From Nakaseomyces glabratus (taxonomy: Eukaryota > Ascomycota > Saccharomycetes > Saccharomycetales > Saccharomycetaceae), in the NCBI RefSeq assembly GCF_010111755.1, contig NC_088960.1, forward strand, positions 806,001 through 870,000: a stretch of DNA of 64,000 nucleotides. The letters are read 5' to 3'. The notes beneath the pieces are model-generated. The model made no database searches, was not told the DNA's origin, and worked only from the letters and a program-made list of their open reading frames with translations. This document shows positions 18,143 through 29,700 of this stretch, in pieces. Numbering within the stretch: position 1 is the first letter of the stretch; each line of letters opens with the position of its first letter. The position numbers were made by a program, and so were the translations under genes.

Positions 18143-20380
18143 ATGACCTATGCTGATAAAGATCATGTTATTACTGAATTATTGAAGGATCCTGTATATT
18201 TGAGTCGACACAATTCGTTGGCTACCCATCCAAAAGATGAGAATGACTTGTATGCCTTGGAAACCAAATTAGAGGAAGAACTTCATGACCTTAAGGACCT
18301 GAAGATCGTGTCTTCATTGGTTAAAGAGACTCAGGTAAATCTGGATTTGATGGAACTAGAGAATTGCTACTACTCCTTATATAACTTATCAAAGAAATTA
18401 AAAAGCAGCCGTTCTTTTCTGAAACAATCATTGCATTTCCAAAGATCGGTTGCAGTACATGTTGATGAATTAAGAATCAAATTACTGTCTACAATTTATG
18501 ATATTTTAGCTACAAAGTTTTGGTCTATTAGCGAAAGTAGTTTTGAGTTCCACCCAGATATTAAATGGAAGGAAGAAGAATTCATGATGAAATATGAAGA
18601 GTTCAAGTCTTTTGTCTCAAAGAGTTTTTTCCCTGACAATGCGATTAATAATTCTCATTGGCTGATTACTGATATTATACATAGCGAAGAGCAAGAGAGA
18701 ATGCGTAACAAGTTGAAGGATATTTACATCAATTACATTGATTTTGCAAGTTTAACAAAAGCTGTTAAGGATGCCTTATTCTCGGATGAGTATGAGTTCG
18801 AATGGAGTGACAATAACTACACTAAACTGCTGATAACAAAGAGGGGGGCTTTATGCATACAGAAAAGAATTGAGAGCTTTAACAATCTACTGAGCTTTTT
18901 GGAGAAAGGAATTTCAAATAGTGATAAATTCAAATTACTCACAAATCTAGGCAAGGCAATAGGAATTGAGTTTTTGAGATTTGTTAAATCAAATGCTACT
19001 GGAATTATAGATAAGAATGCAAACTCAATTAAACAACAAACATTATTGTTGAACGACAGATTAAAAACTATTTCTGAGCAATCTGGAGCTTGGAATTTCG
19101 ATAGTGATCAAATTAGTAAACTTCTGAATGATGAGATCCTGTATAAGAGTTTGTTACTGGATGGCGTTCTTGGACGTGCAATCTCTGATGTCAGAAAATT
19201 GATTGCTAACGAGTCCTGGAAATCAAAAACAAAAATAACATTAAAAAATTCTGAGATGCTCAATGACTCTAAGGAAAAAGAGATATCACAAGATAATGTA
19301 GGAGATGAATGGGAGTGGAACGAGGAAGAAATGGATGATGATGTTCATAACTCAACATCTAAGGTCCCAAACTCAAAATCTGAGGATTTGAATGACGATG
19401 AAGATGGTTGGGCTGATGAAATCGATGTTGATTTGGAGGACGAAATAAACACAAAAGAAACCGAACCTGAAGATGACGCCTGGAACGATGAATGGGATGT
19501 TGAAGAAGATATTAAGTCTACACATTCCAATAAAAATTCCAAAAGTAAGCATTTTATAAATACAACAGAAGAAGTAACAATAACAGAATTACCAAAAAAA
19601 TTCCTCAATATAATGGAAAAACTATTGGAAGACGCACGAGCAATTGATGTAAACCTACCACTAACGGAAGATTTCAAATACAAAGCTAACCTTCTACAAA
19701 CTGTCTTCTTTTCGATCAGTTCTACTAAATATGGTAACGAATGGTGGCAATTTTATAACGACATGAAATTTACTTTCGACCAAAATAACGACATGAAGAG
19801 ACTACAAGAGCTAATATACAACTACATGGAAACTAATTTACAAAATACAAAGAAAATCTCCAAGAGGATACTAAGCAGCCAATTACAACAATTTCAGAGA
19901 AACGAAAACAATCCAAGTTGGAATGACACTCTTGACAACTTCTTACCATTTCTAGAAGAGGAACTTGCTAATATCACAACTCACATCACACAAGAGGATA
20001 GCTTCAGATATATCACAAGACTGTTCAGCTTTATTTTTGAGGATGTGATAATTCAAAATATACTATCATGGGATATTATTTCTGAGAAAAATTCTGAAAA
20101 TATATCTGAGCTTTTAAAATTGATAATTACCAGCACACAAATCGACAGTTTAAACACATATCCAAAGTACAGAGAATTATACGAAAGAGTCAATATTGTG
20201 GCAAAGTTGTTACCATTACACTTGAAAGAAATCATGGAAATGTTTTACAACGGTGACTTCTATCTGTTTGCGACGGAAGAGATCATAACTTGGATAAAAT
20301 TGCTATTTGCTGAGACGCCCTTACGGAAAGACGCAATCGATGACATATATGAAATCAGAAACACACCAACCGAAGACTGA
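18143..20380 (+). CDS. DSL1: Dsl1, tethering-complex subunit for Golgi-to-ER COPI vesicles
   Basis: Subunit of the Dsl1-Sec39-Tip20 complex on the ER, which captures COPI vesicles returning from the Golgi. The 745-residue product (754 in S. cerevisiae) is mostly helical. A central acidic unstructured loop lies at about 388-465. It contains tryptophan motifs in acid context: GDEWEWNEEEMDDD, DEDGWADEIDVDLED and DDAWNDEWDVEED. In S. cerevisiae the equivalent lasso binds alpha- and delta-COP of coatomer. The N-terminal helical part contacts Tip20 and the C-terminal part contacts Sec39 in the known complex. Start is the first ATG of the frame, and the early motif ITELLKDP matches the family opening (IRELLKDP in S. 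cerevisiae, as recalled). Confidence 0.94.
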   Translation: MTYADKDHVITELLKDPVYLSRHNSLATHPKDENDLYALETKLEEELHDLKDLKIVSSLVKETQVNLDLMELENCYYSLYNLSKKLKSSRSFLKQSLHFQRSVAVHVDELRIKLLSTIYDILATKFWSISESSFEFHPDIKWKEEEFMMKYEEFKSFVSKSFFPDNAINNSHWLITDIIHSEEQERMRNKLKDIYINYIDFASLTKAVKDALFSDEYEFEWSDNNYTKLLITKRGALCIQKRIESFNNLLSFLEKGISNSDKFKLLTNLGKAIGIEFLRFVKSNATGIIDKNANSIKQQTLLLNDRLKTISEQSGAWNFDSDQISKLLNDEILYKSLLLDGVLGRAISDVRKLIANESWKSKTKITLKNSEMLNDSKEKEISQDNVGDEWEWNEEEMDDDVHNSTSKVPNSKSEDLNDDEDGWADEIDVDLEDEINTKETEPEDDAWNDEWDVEEDIKSTHSNKNSKSKHFINTTEEVTITELPKKFLNIMEKLLEDARAIDVNLPLTEDFKYKANLLQTVFFSISSTKYGNEWWQFYNDMKFTFDQNNDMKRLQELIYNYMETNLQNTKKISKRILSSQLQQFQRNENNPSWNDTLDNFLPFLEEELANITTHITQEDSFRYITRLFSFIFEDVIIQNILSWDIISEKNSENISELLKLIITSTQIDSLNTYPKYRELYERVNIVAKLLPLHLKEIMEMFYNGDFYLFATEEIITWIKLLFAETPLRKDAIDDIYEIRNTPTED

Positions 20381-20719
20381 CACTGGCAAATGGCTTCATT
20401 GCATTATTCAAACAAGAGAAATGTACTATTTCACCAATATCCACTACTTTGAATCATATACAACGACATATAAAAAAGGGTGTAGTTTTGACAGTTTTAC
20501 TCATGTTGCAAGACCGGACTTTCGTTATCATCTGATAGTCATGGATTTTATGTTTGCTTCTCAGTACATATTACTATATTAATATATAACAAACGACAGA
20601 AGACTGTCTCATCTCATATTTATCTAAGTTTCATATTAAAATCTGTATTTTGCTCTCTTATTTGAGTCTACCACTATTTGAAAAAAAAATAAATCATAAA
20701 ACTCATTTACTTTTAGAAC
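20381..20719. promoter_or_regulatory. DSL1-ATX1 intergenic; possible Aft1-type site
   Basis: 339 bases. GGGTG at 20478-20482 (minus-strand reading TACACCC) is a partial match to the iron-responsive Aft1 core CACCC. S. cerevisiae ATX1 is reported to be in the Aft1 regulon. A single partial core is weak evidence. Nothing else recognised. Confidence 0.3.
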
Positions 20720-20944
20720 ATGAGCGAAAATCAAAACCATTACCAATTTGATGTCGTAATGACATGTTCCGGATGTTCTAGCGCTGTTGAACGTGTGCTG
20801 AAGAAACTTGAACCAGATGTCTCCCACATTGATATATCCTTACCACAACAAACTGTGGATGTATATACCACATTGCCATACGAAACCATCCTTGAAAAGA
20901 TCAAAAAGACAGGTAAAGAGGTCAAATCTGGAACCACTCTTTAG
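20720..20944 (+). CDS. ATX1: Atx1, cytosolic copper chaperone
   Basis: Delivers Cu(I) to the P-type ATPase Ccc2 in the trans-Golgi for loading of secreted multicopper oxidases; also protects against oxidative stress. The 74-residue product is one heavy-metal-associated (ferredoxin-like) domain with the copper-binding MTCSGC at residues 14-19 (C16, C19). The conserved C-terminal KKTGKEVKSG supplies the lysine of loop 5. S. cerevisiae Atx1 is 73 residues. No signal peptide. Start is the only ATG upstream of the metal motif. It sits between DSL1 and LTO1 on the same strand, as in S. cerevisiae. Confidence 0.97.
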   Translation: MSENQNHYQFDVVMTCSGCSSAVERVLKKLEPDVSHIDISLPQQTVDVYTTLPYETILEKIKKTGKEVKSGTTL

Positions 20945-21300
20945 ATGAATTAATCTAAAATATCAAGTTGAAGATTGGTAAATGGAACATCAAATAATTA
21001 CCGAAGGTTGACTATCATTGTTCTATCCCAATCGATAATTTGAGATAGCATCGGCAAAACACTAGGGCTTTTTCTGAGTTAGATGTCACTTGAAAAATTG
21101 CAAAAAATCCAAAAATGTTACGATGCTTTTATGCGATGAGCTAATTGATTTGTCAGGAACCCAATATAAAGCTATCCATTTGAATCAGTAAGTATTTTGT
21201 AACTTTAATAAATATTCCTTTGTAAGAAACACCATCAACTCTCGTTCAGTTCCAAATTCATTATTTATTACTTCATCATTAAATTATTCAGCTGATAATC
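20945..21300. other. ATX1-LTO1 intergenic
   Basis: 356 bases holding the ATX1 3' end and LTO1 promoter. No gene or recognised motif. Confidence 0.55.
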
Positions 21301-21789
21301 ATGAATACTGATGAATTACTATTCTTAGAGGAACAGTTCTATCAAGAAGGTTATGAAGAAGGCAGAAATGAAAACTTGAAGAACAATTTAATAGAAGGTA
21401 AAGAGTTTGGGTTACAAGTTGGATTTCAAAGATTTGTGTTACTAGGTCAAATGGTTGGGATGTGTGATGTCCTTGATTCTTTACAGTTGAAGAATAATTC
21501 GTTATTTAAGAACATCGCAAATGTCAGAGAGCTGATCAGCTCTATCGAGCTTAACAACAAAGAGGAGAATGTTGAAAGTTTAGAAAAGACTCTAGTGAAA
21601 TTAAAGAATAAATTTAGATTGATTTTACTTTCATTCCAGAGGGAATTTAAACACAACGATCGCAAGCCTATCAATTTTGATAATTTTGAAGACTTGTCAA
21701 GAGCAATTGCAGGAGAAATCAAAGGGTTTGTTGAGGATGAAGATGCTACAGACGCTAAGACGACTCAAGACCAGGCACAGGCTTGGTAG
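21301..21789 (+). CDS. LTO1: Lto1, deca-GX3 adaptor for Fe-S cluster insertion into Rli1
   Basis: With Yae1, Lto1 links the ABC protein Rli1 to the cytosolic Fe-S assembly targeting complex, supporting ribosome recycling. The 162-residue product shows the diagnostic Gly-every-fourth-residue array near the N-terminus (EGYEEGRNENLKN, EGKEFGLQVGFQRFVLLGQMVG). It ends in a free C-terminal Trp (DQAQAW), the residue reported to be required for docking to the CIA targeting complex. The rest is helical with a leucine-rich middle. Start is the first ATG, 16 residues before the first GX3. Position next to ATX1 matches YNL260C. Confidence 0.94.
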   Translation: MNTDELLFLEEQFYQEGYEEGRNENLKNNLIEGKEFGLQVGFQRFVLLGQMVGMCDVLDSLQLKNNSLFKNIANVRELISSIELNNKEENVESLEKTLVKLKNKFRLILLSFQREFKHNDRKPINFDNFEDLSRAIAGEIKGFVEDEDATDAKTTQDQAQAW

Positions 21790-21970
21790 ATTTATTTATT
21801 ATCGATATTCATTCTAGGGAACCGGATTTCTAAACTTTCTTAAATGGCGAGTCCATTTATGAATCTTCAGAATCCACCCAATATCGCGGATCTTCATATC
21901 GAATATTATAAAATAAAACGAAATGGACATATTTATTATTATATGGAACTGTGCTATATGTTCTGATAAT

Positions 21971-23389
21971 TTAATCATGGACACCACTGAAATATTCCGA
22001 TATATCAAAACTTACAGAACTTGCAATTTCAGAAATGATTTCCCAAGGTATATTTACTCTCCATTTTATTTTATTTCCCAAAACGTCAAGATTTTTTGAA
22101 CTACTGCAAGTTATTAGTTTCAAGGAAAATAACTCAGCTAAATTCTGGAATACCTCAACATTAGATTTCATGAGATCATCAACTTTTAAGGCTGCTAATG
22201 AACCCTTAGGAACTTCTATTTCGAGGGGGTATATTGACTGGAATATGGCCAGTAACCTCTCGATGTAAAAAAAAGACGGTTGTAGATATCTTGGATTTTG
22301 TTCCTTCTTCTTGCGTTTGCTATTCGCAGCCTTGCTTCCTCGCTTTGAAAATATTCCTATATCAAATTTAGTTTCAATGTAGGAACAAAAATATGCTGCA
22401 ATAAGAAGATATTTTGATATGTTGGATAGCTCATATGTTTGTGTCATTGCAGTATCTGAGTAATCCTCATAGGTGTCGTTAAAGTCATTTTTTAGACTAT
22501 CATCAGTTGTTATGAATAATCTAACATTGGCACGATAGAGTGCCAATGGATCTAGAATATTATTCTTATCGAGATTTTTCAAATATAGTGGCCATTTAAA
22601 GTCTATCAAATCATTTAGTGCGTATATGTCATTCCCTGTATAAGAGTGAAAAGCTTGAACAATTAATTGTATAAAATTAACCGCCACCTTTTCTAAAGAT
22701 TCGTTAGTATATTCACATTCATCTAAAAGCTCTAATTGCATGACAAGGAACGAACTTCCAACTAGTTCTTGTGCTCTAGTCAGAATTAAAATTTTTATTA
22801 TTTCATCTAAGTTATACCTAGGAAAAACAACCATAGGAATTGCATTGCTGCTATATCTATTAACAAAATTCAAATCTCGTACGGTGTAGATGGATTTCAT
22901 AACAATTGCATTGTCATTAGGAAGAAGTTCATGAAGTTTAAGTAATTTGTACAATATTTGGGAGTCTAAATCTTGTAAACTATCAAATCCATCATAGACA
23001 ATATATAACGGTATCTTTTCTGGTAGTTCCTTGTAATGACTGAACAGCTTTATTAAATATTTCACCAAAAAGGAAGGTTCCTCTACAGCCATTGGATCGT
23101 ATTCTTTATCCTGAAGTCCAGGATATTTTTGCATCAGTCTTTGTTGCGTAGACCTAGCTATCGCTTGAAATAGAGGCTTCCAGGATACAACTTCAATTGG
23201 ATCCAGCCATACATTAATAATATCTGGCTTCAACTCAAAAACTTTCCTCAAGGTTAGTGTCTTACCAGTCCCGCTATATCCTTGTAGGATTAAATTCGGG
23301 GTTGTTAATGTTGAATCCACATCAATCAAGGAATCAAGCAATTCCAATTGATAATCCCTAAACAAAACTACCAAGTTAGACTTACTCAT
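21971..23389 (-). CDS. ORC5: Orc5, origin recognition complex subunit 5
   Basis: ATP-binding subunit of the six-protein ORC, which marks replication origins and loads Mcm2-7. The 472-residue product (479 in S. cerevisiae) carries an AAA+ module: Walker A GYSGTGKT at residues 37-44 and a Walker B-like strand PLYIVYDGFDSL at about 127-138. The C-terminal half resembles the helical lid and winged-helix region (SKYLLIAAYFCSYIE, PSFFYIERLLAIFQSIYP, IKWRVNIPWEIISEIA). A basic RGSKAANSKRKKKEQNPR loop lies near 350. The start ATG is the first in frame. It converges with LTO1 across 181 bases and is followed upstream by POL2 on the same strand, as YNL261W-YNL262W. Confidence 0.96.
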   Translation of the reverse strand: MSKSNLVVLFRDYQLELLDSLIDVDSTLTTPNLILQGYSGTGKTLTLRKVFELKPDIINVWLDPIEVVSWKPLFQAIARSTQQRLMQKYPGLQDKEYDPMAVEEPSFLVKYLIKLFSHYKELPEKIPLYIVYDGFDSLQDLDSQILYKLLKLHELLPNDNAIVMKSIYTVRDLNFVNRYSSNAIPMVVFPRYNLDEIIKILILTRAQELVGSSFLVMQLELLDECEYTNESLEKVAVNFIQLIVQAFHSYTGNDIYALNDLIDFKWPLYLKNLDKNNILDPLALYRANVRLFITTDDSLKNDFNDTYEDYSDTAMTQTYELSNISKYLLIAAYFCSYIETKFDIGIFSKRGSKAANSKRKKKEQNPRYLQPSFFYIERLLAIFQSIYPLEIEVPKGSLAALKVDDLMKSNVEVFQNLAELFSLKLITCSSSKNLDVLGNKIKWRVNIPWEIISEIASSVSFDISEYFSGVHD

Positions 23390-23724
23390 TGAATTCCATA
23401 CAGTATTACACTTTCTTATTTTAGTTGACCAAGCTTAGTTTAATCGTGAATCAACCTCTTGTTGGTGTTTCCTGTAATATACCTACTCATCGCAGAACAT
23501 TTTTTTTAGCAGTTTGTTTCGCGAAGTCCATAATTTTTCATTTAATAAAGACTGGTTAATCATATACCAAAAAATAGTATATAAATAATAAACATTAAAA
23601 TATATGCTGAATGCACTCTATGAGTATTTGTTATATAGATGCTGTTTATATTATTTTCATTATTGATTTTTTTTGTCTAATATTAAGTTAGAAAAGTAAA
23701 AGTTGCGGTCTCGACAATGTTCCA
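23390..23724 (-). promoter_or_regulatory. ORC5 promoter with SCB-like site
   Basis: 335 bases between the POL2 stop and ORC5 start. TTTCGCG at 23517-23523 reads CGCGAAA on the minus strand, an SBF (SCB) consensus, 128 bases upstream of the ORC5 ATG. This fits a G1/S-expressed replication gene, but a single site is weak evidence. Confidence 0.4.
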
Positions 23725-26700
23725 TCAATATAGCGACTCTAAAGCATTTTTCACAAGACTGTAGTTATAAAACTCTGCGACTTGTTTGTAAATTTTAACA
23801 ATGTTGCTTAGTTTTTCTGGTTTAGTCGTACATACCCAATTACCTGAGCAGTTACAATTGGTGCTCATCAAATCGCGTTTTACTGTATGACACTTTTCAC
23901 ACCTTAAATCCTGAGTGATATATGTCTGATATTCAATGGCTAAGTTCTGAATCATATGCTCTTGCAATAAAGAATCATTAATACTCTTATCACATCTAGG
24001 GCATTGAAATTTACCGTCAAGTCCATCACGACATAGATCCAGGTCAGACACATAGGAGCAATACTCACACAATATACCATTGATTACCAAAGAATCGGAC
24101 GGGTTTTGGAATTCAGCCTCTTTTGCAAACTCTCGGATCTCTAAAAATTTCAAAACTTCTTTTCTTAGTTGCCTAACCTCTAATGTAGTACTCTTTGATA
24201 ACAATAGTATTTGGAATAAACTCTTTATAAATTCCAGAAGAGGATCATCCATTTTTATATGGGAGCCAGGAAGAATAGGAAATGCATAGTCTTCTGAAAA
24301 TCCGGGATCCAAAATAAATTCACGCTGGTTGCGGAATAGTTTGTTGACTCTTTGAAGTAAAGGTTTACCAATTTCCTTTGAAAACGATGATAGTGGAGAA
24401 ATATCTTCTGTATCTGATTGAGGTGTCAAACCAGTCACTATTTGAGTTGCCCTTTGAGTTCCATATGATGATTCTAAAAATGCTCTTTTAGTTTTCACCA
24501 TACTATCCAAAATAATCATGGCCCAATCTTCAAATTCTGATTGATAGATTCTAGGTAAGTAATACTTGATTTGCCAATTAGAATAAGCCGTATAATCTTG
24601 CTTTTCACGTTCCTCTATTTGGGAACATGACAAGCCACTAAAGTTATATTTATCCATCCATATAAGTAGGTCCCAGTAGCGTTCAATGTTTAGATCAAGA
24701 TAGGTAAACATTGGATTAGATCTGATGGATTTGATCATGTAGTGGCTATAGGCATAACAAGTTTCTGGTGATATTTTGTTGGTCTTAATTAATAGCCGGT
24801 TCCTATCGGCAGACACTATAAATGAGCCAAGCTCATTAAACTCATTCATCAATTGAAAGAGTGACTTTTTTGTCAAGTTATGAATGTGATATCTTAACGA
24901 ACCATCGAACAGTTTTGAATCAGTGCTGTAAACCCAGCTTACCAAAGAATTGACTAATAAATCTGCAGTGATATTTTTTTCAAGTGCTCTATCCCACCAT
25001 TCTTTCAGCAACGACTTCAAGACCGCCAGGGCATCATGGGAAAATGAGTCTTGGACAATTCCTTGATTATTTCCAACTGGCTTATCCGAAACGTCTACAG
25101 TATTCATGTCTACCAAATCGCTACCTTCGGCCTCATTTATGAGTGTGGAGCATAAAATCGTATTAACGACTAAATTCTCAATTGACACTTCAAGAACAAC
25201 ATTATCATAAACATCTGGCACATTGATGTTGGGAAAATCAAGATCATTCATGATCCAGGAGGTATTTTGATCAAAATCATTTTCCATACCACCGTGATCA
25301 GGTAATGGTGATTGCTCATTCCACCACAATATGATATTATCCAATTTCAGTCTTCTCGCATAAATGACATCAATAACAAAGTCCATCTTTTCTAAGTTTA
25401 TGTTACATATTGGAACATTGCTATGTTGTGACAGTGAAACCAAATGAGAGACCCAATAACTTGTGGAGATAATATAAGAGCACAGTTTATTGATCATCAC
25501 ATTTTGCCAATTTAATTGTGGTAATGCTAAAATATTCATAGACAATTCAATAATAGGGATTTGAGTGGAGTATCTAATATTCTTCTTGATTAAACTGGGG
25601 AAAGGACTTTGCATCAAAAGGAGAACCTGTTGTCCCTTCTGTTCCTTTATCATAGCAAATTCTTGATTAATTGCTTTGAATAATTTCTTTTTGTCAGTGT
25701 AATGATTGCTATTCATATCCACATTATCAGATAAGTTGATATACTTGTTAAATTTGGTAATTCTATCCTTCCTCTTATGGTATTGCTCCTTAAAAATACC
25801 AATAATAGTACTTTCTAGTAACTCTTGTGCGTTATTTGACGGCTTCTTTACAAATATGCTTAGTTTATTCTCCCACGACCTGAAAATTACAAAGAATTCA
25901 TAGTCAATATTAGTATCGATATGCAATAAATAACACACATTCAAGTCAAAATGTGATAAATATCTGTCATTTCCAACACTTGTGAGATCCTTCAAATGAA
26001 AACCATCTTGTAAACTCTTACCTAGGCTACCAACCTTTTTAGATTTGAATGAGATTGTTGTCCCTAAATCCATTAACGCTTTCTGGGCAGGACTAATATG
26101 TGATTCATAAATACCCAAAACACTCTCATCATTCAAAACACTACCGCTATCCTCTAATTCATCTAGATATACTTGTTCCGATAGAGTTAGTTTAAACAGC
26201 GGACTGGCTGAATCGTTGTTTATACGTGCGTCGTTTGGCAAAATCGCATTAGATCTCTCAACTTCACAATTTTTAATTTTTTTTAGAGGAACGGAGTCAG
26301 TTTTGAAGTTAATATAAAGTGTTCTAGGAACATATATCTTTAAAACTTGAACTTTGCCATTAATAATCACATAAGCATCAACTGCACCTGCTTCATAATT
26401 GTCTCTATACTGCAAAACCTCCCAAGACCCATTAGCAAACATTTCCGCCTGCTTCCTAATCATGCTACCCAAAACTGATCTTGAATTTGTTTCACCTGAT
26501 TTACCGAATAGTTGAGTTCTCCGAATACGATCTCTGCGTTGGATTTTCCATTTTATTTTCTGGTAGCTCAACCATGAGACATAATCTTCCTCCATAGATG
26601 GCATTGTTGCAGGAAGCACTAAAGATTCCTCGTCATTCTTTTGGACATCACGATTCCTTTTGTTTTTATTTCTAGAAGTAACTTTAGCCAATTTAATTCT

Positions 26701-29700
26701 TTTTATGTCGTCATCCTCATGAAATAATTCCTCAATATCTTTTATCCTCCTGTTTTGTGGCTCCTGCGAACTTTTGCTCAAAAATCTTTCCAGTTTTGAC
26801 TGCTTAAACTTATCTTCTTTCACAGCAATCCTTCTTTTCAACCAATCTGGATGCTCGACCCTTGGTACAGGATTGGGAACATTTTGTAAAGCGGCAGGTA
26901 TCGTAATGATTTTTTGAATCACAGACGCTAATCTTTCTCTATAATACCCCCAATCTAAAATTGTACGAATATCAAAATTATCTAATGAATGATCCATGGT
27001 CCATCTTCTTAAAAATGATCTTTTCACATTAATATCTGATGAAAATATAGCCACAGGAATAGCTCTTTCCGTAACCGGTGCACCATGGGGCTTTGAGCTA
27101 ATGATGTACTTACATTGTAAACCCTTATCCTTTACCATATCTTCACCCAAAAATTCACCCAATCTCTTAGCAGTAGTGATGGATGTAGATTTCTGACCTT
27201 CATATTCCTTGAGTGATTTTGACATGCTTCTGTTTTCACAAATCAAAGAAACTAAATCCTCATCCTCCAACATTGAACCCTTATTATCAAGAATGTCTAA
27301 CCATCTATTCGAAACAGCTGCAACTGATGCATAGCATTCTTCCAAGGTTTTACCATCCAAGAAAACTTTGAAAATATCACTTTGGAAATTTTTGATCAAC
27401 TGCAATTCACCACGTCTCTTCAGTTCAAAACCTTTAAGTTCAGCCAATGAACCATCCTCATTAAAAACAGCATATCTTTTTTTAATACCTTTACCTTCTT
27501 CCTTCGAAGTTGGCAGAATCATAGCTTTATAAGGACCATCAACTTCAAAAAAGATGGTATTTTCGCTATGAGTTTCATATTTATGTTTTACTGGATCTAC
27601 TAATTCTTGATATTGATGGTTGGTAAACTTTTGATGAACCCTGTAATTTAACATAGAGCATGGATAAGACACAAATAATTTCTTGCCATTTTCAAGTTTC
27701 AGGAAAAAGTTTTCAGGAAATGATTTTGGTAAGATACACCAAATACCATCGGTATCTAACTCTAAGGGTCTACCCACACGCTCAACAAGCGCTCTAGCCA
27801 TCTGAATAATAGTTGCACCCGTTAAACATGTAATACCAGCCATTTCCATCGAATACCAACGCGAACCCTTTCTCATGACATAACCGTAAAACGAGTTCAA
27901 AATAACTTTATGAGCTAATTGAAGGGAGTCATATAAAACAACCATTTTATTAGCTTCATCCTTCCCATGTTTATCATTTCTATCAATACTGGACATTTTC
28001 CCTTTCCATTTCTTTGCTAAACCTTTGAACTCATAACGTCTGTCACGGAACGATTTCACTGTATTAACATAAAATGGGTTTTCTCTTTGACAAACAATAG
28101 CTTCTCTTTCAACAATTTCTGATACTTTTATTCTATGGTAGACTTTTTTGGAATATTCTGTTAGACGTTTTTTAATATGTGCCACTTGTTCTGAATAACT
28201 AAGTTCATCAAAGGTTAAGTATGGCTTTTTGGAGAACTTATTTTTATTAGGAAATGTTTCATTTTGGAGAGCTCTTTTAATCATATTGTATTCATCAGAT
28301 TTAGCAGGATAAAATTCACCTCTCCATGCCCATTTTAGCCGCCGAGCACAACTTTTACCTGGCCTGTTGAAATCACAACTAGCACAATCCTTTTCAGTTT
28401 TTATACTATCGGGTTGTAATCTATTTGTGGTCATAATGTTAGGATACATCGATGCAACATCAACATGGTAAATAAGCGGTTTTTCATGTCGCTTATTATT
28501 TTCTTTTAGTTCCAAGAGCTGTTCCTTTATTTGCTCCTTTATTTCTTCGAAATTTGTGACATCTTCCATCTTGGCTTTATTTTCTACTTCAACGGCAAAT
28601 TTCAATGCATGAGGTAGATCTTCTATTAGCTCATCTATGGCTGATGTGTCAATCTTGAATTCTGTTGCCAGATCACTTCTAAATACACCGGCCTCTAAAG
28701 ACTCCACATGGCCACCAACATATGTTTCTGATTCCAGCAAGTGTCCATCGTAAAATCTTTCTAGCGGATCAGTATGCTTGTTTGGTAATAATATGTTACC
28801 TTGATAGGCTTGGACCATTAATAACATTTCACAAAGAGTACCTGTACCCTTTCTTAAAACTTCGTCTGGATTTAATGGAATAATTGTACATAGAGAAAAG
28901 ATGAATGGATGCACATACTTCATATACAGGTAGTATGTTGCAACCGCATCAGAAACCGAATATTCTGATAATTGTTGTGGTCTTTCGTAAGCATATGGGG
29001 TCATTAATTCTGGATCAAGTTCAATAGGATTGTAACCAAGTTTTGCTTGAGTCACAGCCTTCAAACCTTGAGATCCTTGAGGTAAATACGAATCACGCTT
29101 TACCCAACGGAAACAATCCATATGAACACAATAAGATGACTTATATTCTCCTTCTGAATCTGGAGCAAAACCAATTTCTTCAAACATATCTAGACCTCTA
29201 ACAGATGCTCTTTTCTCTATAAAAGGCCAATCAAAGAAGTCACCGTTGAATGTTGATATCACGGTTGGTCTTACATCTCTTATATGCTCAAAAAATCTTT
29301 GCAAAACTGCAAGTTCGTCCACTTCATTAAAAATAGTAACATGTCCCTGTAGTTCGGGTTTTGGTGTATACTCAAAATCTTCAATGTCCTCAGATATAAT
29401 TTCTCTGTTAGTGATTAGAAAACCATCTCCGTCAATCATATATGATATCATCATGACTTGGTCTACTGAAGCTTCAGGAAATTTTAGTGGCGCTTTAGTT
29501 GTTTCGATATCAAATGCCAATACAACTGGGTCAGCAAATGCAACTTTATCTGGCCAAACAAAAAAACCCTCGTGAGTAACCTTGTACCATTTTCCCACCC
29601 TTATGTCTTTGTCTATCGATACTCTTACATGGTATGGTACGTCATATTCTCTAATATCTTCAATGTATTGTTTGGCATCTTTTTTATCTTGAACGCTGGA

